This document shows, one piece after another, positions 6,531 to 6,956 of a stretch of 6,956 nucleotides of DNA. Below the pieces are notes generated by a model. That model worked only from the letters and a program-made list of their open reading frames with translations, was not told the DNA's origin and made no database searches. Source of the DNA: an uncultured Planctomycetaceae bacterium. Its GTDB lineage: Bacteria > Planctomycetota > Planctomycetia > Pirellulales > JACPPG01. The DNA is taken from the NCBI GenBank assembly GCA_945957305.1, contig CAMFLN010000152.1, positions 1 through 6,956 on the forward strand, read 5' to 3'. How positions within the stretch are numbered: the first letter of the stretch is position 1; every line of letters begins with the position of its first letter. Made by a program: the position numbers and the translations under genes.

Positions 6531-6785
6531 CCCCGCCCGGTTGCGCCGTAGGCGGGACCTCTCGCAATCGTTCGTTCTGACGCGATTGTATCGAGTTGGC
6601 CGGCGCGCTCGTCCGATAAGAGTCTGCAGACACCACCGGTGAGTTGGGTATGCGCCCTTCGCGCCGGTCACGGCACATCTGTCTTTGACGAAATCAGGGA
6701 AGCGTCCGGCGCGCGGGCACGGCAAGGAGGTCGTGCGGTCGGCAACTTCTCTGCCACATCTTCTTCTCTACAAGGCAACCGAGCC
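6531..6785 (+). other. Long untranslated leader of the lipoprotein gene
   Basis: About 250 bases between the promoter and the lipoprotein start contain no convincing gene. Visible structure: CCCGCC (6532-6537) can pair with the GGCGGG just downstream, and CAATCG can pair with CGATTG across 6560-6590. A perfect anti-Shine-Dalgarno complement, AAGGAGGT at 6724-6731, has no start codon at normal spacing. I recognise no known riboswitch or RNA family. Confidence 0.45.
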
Positions 6786-6956
6786 ATGTATGTTTCCGTT
6801 GCGCGGACGTTCACAGTCGGCGTTTTGATGTTGGGCTTGGCGGGTTGCCAAAGCGGCGCGAGCTGGCCGTGGGCGAAAAAAGATCCTGCTGTTTCGCAGC
6901 CGTATCCGACAGGAGCGACCCCCGGCGCCGGCTACTCGAGCCAGGCGGCCACGGGA
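6786..6956 (+). CDS. Lipoprotein, N-terminal part (runs off right edge)
   Basis: An open frame of 57 codons from the ATG at 6786 continues past the window end. The start MYVSVARTFTVGVLMLGLAG-C is a typical lipoprotein signal: one Arg, a hydrophobic core (about 9-17), and a lipobox LAGC with the lipidated Cys at residue 21. Cleavage before Cys21 by signal peptidase II would leave a membrane-anchored protein. After the Cys comes QSGASWPWAKKDP, then a low-complexity Pro/Gly/Ala/Ser/Gln stretch (34-57), which looks like a flexible linker; any folded domain must lie beyond the window. Only a weak AAGG at 6772-6775 could serve as ribosome binding site. It has its own strong promoter and is separated from the dismutase by a terminator. 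Similar short lipoproteins are common in planctomycetes; the function is unknown. Confidence 0.8.
   Translation, partial: MYVSVARTFTVGVLMLGLAGCQSGASWPWAKKDPAVSQPYPTGATPGAGYSSQAATG

Noticed and set aside
6733..6828. Possible 31-residue leader peptide from GTG 6733
   Set aside because: Its start lies one base after the Shine-Dalgarno sequence, too close for normal initiation, and the peptide overlaps the lipoprotein gene with no sign of an attenuator.

Overview
The window is GC-rich bacterial DNA. It carries six protein-coding genes: four complete and two cut by the window edges. No rRNA, tRNA, CRISPR array, transposase or phage gene is visible. The style fits a planctomycete, probably of the Pirellulales type: single genes in mixed orientation, large intergenic gaps, few strong Shine-Dalgarno sites, a short proline/glycine-rich lipoprotein and a PAS/GGDEF protein with an unusual HD domain. 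This taxonomic call is inference from style, not from a marker gene.

Layout, left to right. (1) 1-519, minus: N-terminal part of a multi-pass membrane protein that runs off the left edge. (2) 520-966: a long gap upstream of two divergent genes. (3) 967-1719, plus: a protein resembling a class I SAM-dependent methyltransferase, with a poorly conserved SAM-binding loop. (4) 1720-1943: a gap between convergent genes, filled largely by a 108-bp imperfect palindrome. (5) 1944-2810, minus: a fumarylacetoacetate hydrolase (FAH) family enzyme with a GTG start set by a clear ribosome binding site. (6) 3126-5495, plus: a 789-residue signalling protein with HD-GYP-like, PAS and GGDEF domains and an unassigned C-terminal region. 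(7) 5680-6291, plus: a Mn-type superoxide dismutase with a good promoter, then a compact palindrome and a strong Rho-independent terminator. (8) 6786-6956, plus: the start of a lipoprotein behind a near-consensus promoter and a leader of about 250 nt.

The genes do not form an obvious operon or a single pathway. The FAH enzyme is probably carbon catabolism, the dismutase is oxidative-stress defence, and the large protein is probably cyclic-di-GMP signalling. The most interesting object is that protein. Both of its c-di-GMP enzyme-type domains have altered active-site motifs (HHE and GYP lost in the HD domain; GGDEF reads DGEQF), while the GGDEF inhibitory-site motif RxxD is intact. This suggests a c-di-GMP sensor or scaffold more than a dual enzyme. 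I do not see a clearly new multi-gene defence or mobile system here.
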